Source: Acinetobacter nosocomialis
GTDB lineage: Bacteria; Pseudomonadota; Gammaproteobacteria; Pseudomonadales; Moraxellaceae
Reading direction: 5' to 3'
Assembly: GCA_025736915.1 (NCBI GenBank)
Contig: CP107049.1
Coordinates: forward strand, 1,116,001-1,180,000
Length of the DNA: 64,000 nt
In this document: one piece after another, positions 62,585 through 64,000 of the stretch
How the letters are laid out: each line of letters opens with the position of its first letter
Numbering within the stretch: the first letter of the stretch is position 1
Translations under genes and position numbers: made by a program
Notes under the pieces: model-generated
Database searches by the model: none
The model's input: the letters and a program-made list of their open reading frames with translations, nothing else
Told to the model about the DNA's origin: nothing

Positions 62585-63484
62585 TTAGATAGAATTATTA
62601 AAAGTATCACATTGATTGATATCACCAGACTTTAAGCCCACTTGAAACCAATGCATCCGCTGCTCACTCGTACCATGGGTGAAGCTATCAGGAACAACTT
62701 GGCCAGTTGCACGTTTTTGCAAATAGTCATCGCCAATTTTTTGAGCTGCATCCATTGCTTCTTCAACATCACCAGACTCTAAAAACTGAGTACGTTGTTG
62801 ATTATGATTTGCCCATATACCTGCTAAACAGTCGGCTTGTAACTCTTGACGCACAGATAGTTGGTTACCCTCTCTTTGACTAACTTGCGAACGCGCTTGT
62901 TGCACTTGAGAAGAAATACCAAGCAAGGTTTGAACATGATGACCTACTTCATGAGCAACAACATAGGCTTGGGCAAAATCCCCTGCCTCATCTTGGCGAG
63001 TAAGCTCTGATTTATTTTGTTCACCCGAGATACCCATTTGCTCACGCATATCTTTAAAAAATTCGGTATCAATATAAACTTTCTGGTCGGCTGGACAATA
63101 AAAGGGTCCCATAGCAGATTGAGCGGTACCACAACCTGAGCGAGTCACTCCACTAAATAAAACCAACTTTGGCGGTGTATAAGTTTTACCTAACTGCTTA
63201 AATATAGGTGTCCACGTATCTTCTGTATCAGCTAATACAGTTCCAACAAAATCTGACGCTTCTTTTTGCTCAGGTGTTAAACTTTCTGGTGAAGTTGCAT
63301 TTGATTGTTGTGAAGCAGTAACCTGCTGCGTTGCCTGATAAGCCATTTGTGGATCAACGCCAAAAAATTTCCATGCGACAAATGCCACAACCAAACCAAT
63401 AATACTAATACCACCTGCTTTAACGCCGCCCCCACCTCGACGGTCCTCAACATTGGTACTGACTCTACGATCTCTCCAACGCAT
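62585..63484 (-). CDS. ypfJ: Neutral zinc metallopeptidase (YpfJ/KPN_02809 family)
   Basis: This 299-residue membrane-anchored protein begins RWRDRRVSTNVEDRRGGG, the family N terminus. A single transmembrane segment follows (about 25-43), then a Gln/Ser-rich linker. The zinc-site sequence His178-Glu-Val-Gly-His182-His lies in VVAHEVGHHVQTLLG. Downstream are QELQADCLAG, which supplies the third ligand, and FTHGTSEQRMHWF. The peptidase domain should face the periplasm. A strong Shine-Dalgarno (GAGGGAAGTT) precedes the ATG. The substrate is not known. Confidence 0.93.
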   Translation of the reverse strand: MRWRDRRVSTNVEDRRGGGGVKAGGISIIGLVVAFVAWKFFGVDPQMAYQATQQVTASQQSNATSPESLTPEQKEASDFVGTVLADTEDTWTPIFKQLGKTYTPPKLVLFSGVTRSGCGTAQSAMGPFYCPADQKVYIDTEFFKDMREQMGISGEQNKSELTRQDEAGDFAQAYVVAHEVGHHVQTLLGISSQVQQARSQVSQREGNQLSVRQELQADCLAGIWANHNQQRTQFLESGDVEEAMDAAQKIGDDYLQKRATGQVVPDSFTHGTSEQRMHWFQVGLKSGDINQCDTFNNSI

Positions 63485-63512
63485 AACTTCCCTCTTCTTT
63501 TAAATGGCCTGA

Positions 63513-64000
63513 TTAGTCAGAAGCTTTTGGCCACATTTTCTGTATTAAACTCACCACAAGCAACACAACTGCACCAGCAATCATACCAATCACAAAGTTC
63601 ATTAATGTCGGTGTTAAAGCACCAATAATATTTCCTACTGCTGGTATAGTTTCTACCTGATCAACCGTATCTTCAGTAACATGGTGAAGTAAAGGAATCG
63701 TATGATTAATAATCCCTCCACCTACTAAAAACATTGCAATAGTTCCAACAATAGAAAGTAGCTTCATTAAAAGAGGAGCAAAAGCAAGTAAACCACGTCC
63801 TAGAGTTTGTTTGAAAGAAGCAGCTTGTTTTGTTAAATATAATCCTAAATCATCAATCTTAACAATCACGCCAACCAAGCCATAAACGCCAAGCGTCATC
63901 ACAACTGCAATAATGCTAAGAACACTAACTTTAGTTAATAACGTAGCAGTCGCCACTGTACCTAACGAGATTACGACAATTTCAGCTGATAAAATAAAAT
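63513..64000 (-). CDS. DUF808 family membrane protein (YedI-like), 5' end outside window
   Basis: This is the C-terminal part of a DUF808/YedI inner-membrane protein. The frame stays open to base 64000, reading FILSAEIVVISLGTVATATLL before the first GTG that could be taken for a start at 63956, so the real start lies right of the window. About five hydrophobic segments are visible, with FAPLLMKLLSIVGTIAMFLVGGGII, HHVTEDTVDQVETIPAVG and the terminal VSLIQKMWPKASD, all typical of the family. Function is unknown. It lies 28 bases upstream of ypfJ in the same direction and may be co-transcribed with it. Confidence 0.88.
   Translation of the reverse strand, partial: FILSAEIVVISLGTVATATLLTKVSVLSIIAVVMTLGVYGLVGVIVKIDDLGLYLTKQAASFKQTLGRGLLAFAPLLMKLLSIVGTIAMFLVGGGIINHTIPLLHHVTEDTVDQVETIPAVGNIIGALTPTLMNFVIGMIAGAVVLLVVSLIQKMWPKASD

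Overview
The window is chromosomal DNA of an Acinetobacter, most likely A. baumannii or a close relative in the calcoaceticus-baumannii complex. The basis is recognition of the protein sequences (GroEL/ES, CarA with a TTG start, FolD, HtpX), the low-GC, AT-rich spacers, and a giant Bap-type adhesin. I ran no database search. Most of the window is core genome. I see no insertion sequence, integrase, prophage or CRISPR array.

Region 1 (1-11.7 kb): the 3' end of htpX, a DUF4112 membrane protein, a lone RND efflux permease, a lipoprotein glycerophosphodiesterase (glpQ-like), a secreted metallo-beta-lactamase-fold hydrolase, dgkA, groES-groEL with a clear heat-shock (sigma-32) promoter, and an overlapping pair of a lipid kinase and a metallophosphoesterase.

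Region 2 (11.7-24 kb): GTP-dependent PEP carboxykinase, glpD and glpK, an MHS-type organic acid symporter, a small lipoprotein, a methyltransferase and folD. Next come a tRNA-Cys/tRNA-Leu pair, phoD, and a second identical tRNA-Leu with its own promoter and a matching 3' flank. A small secreted-protein gene broken at an A6 run follows. GlpQ, GlpK, GlpD, DgkA and the lipid kinase together give this stretch a glycerol/phospholipid theme.

Region 3 (24-36 kb): folP, rlmE-ftsH with the divergent yhbY, a DOMON-like protein, a coiled-coil protein, carAB behind a structured leader that looks like an attenuator, greA, a CatB-type acetyltransferase and a universal stress protein.

Region 4 (36-41.4 kb): a secreted unknown protein, an alkyltransferase-like DNA repair protein (Cys replaced by Trp), a lipoprotein zinc metalloprotease, and a translationally coupled pair (an alpha/alpha-toroid protein and a CapA-family protein) just downstream of bap.

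Region 5 (41.5-60.4 kb): one uninterrupted 6,293-codon gene for a Bap-family type I-secreted adhesin. It contains 14 A-type, 21 B-type and 16 C-type repeats. Every C-type repeat carries an EF-hand-like calcium loop, and long stretches of the array are almost identical. The transporter that would export it is not in the window.

Region 6 (60.4-64 kb): a very AT-rich spacer, an NhaP-type antiporter, a YpfJ-type zinc metallopeptidase, and the 3' part of a DUF808/YedI membrane protein that runs off the right edge.
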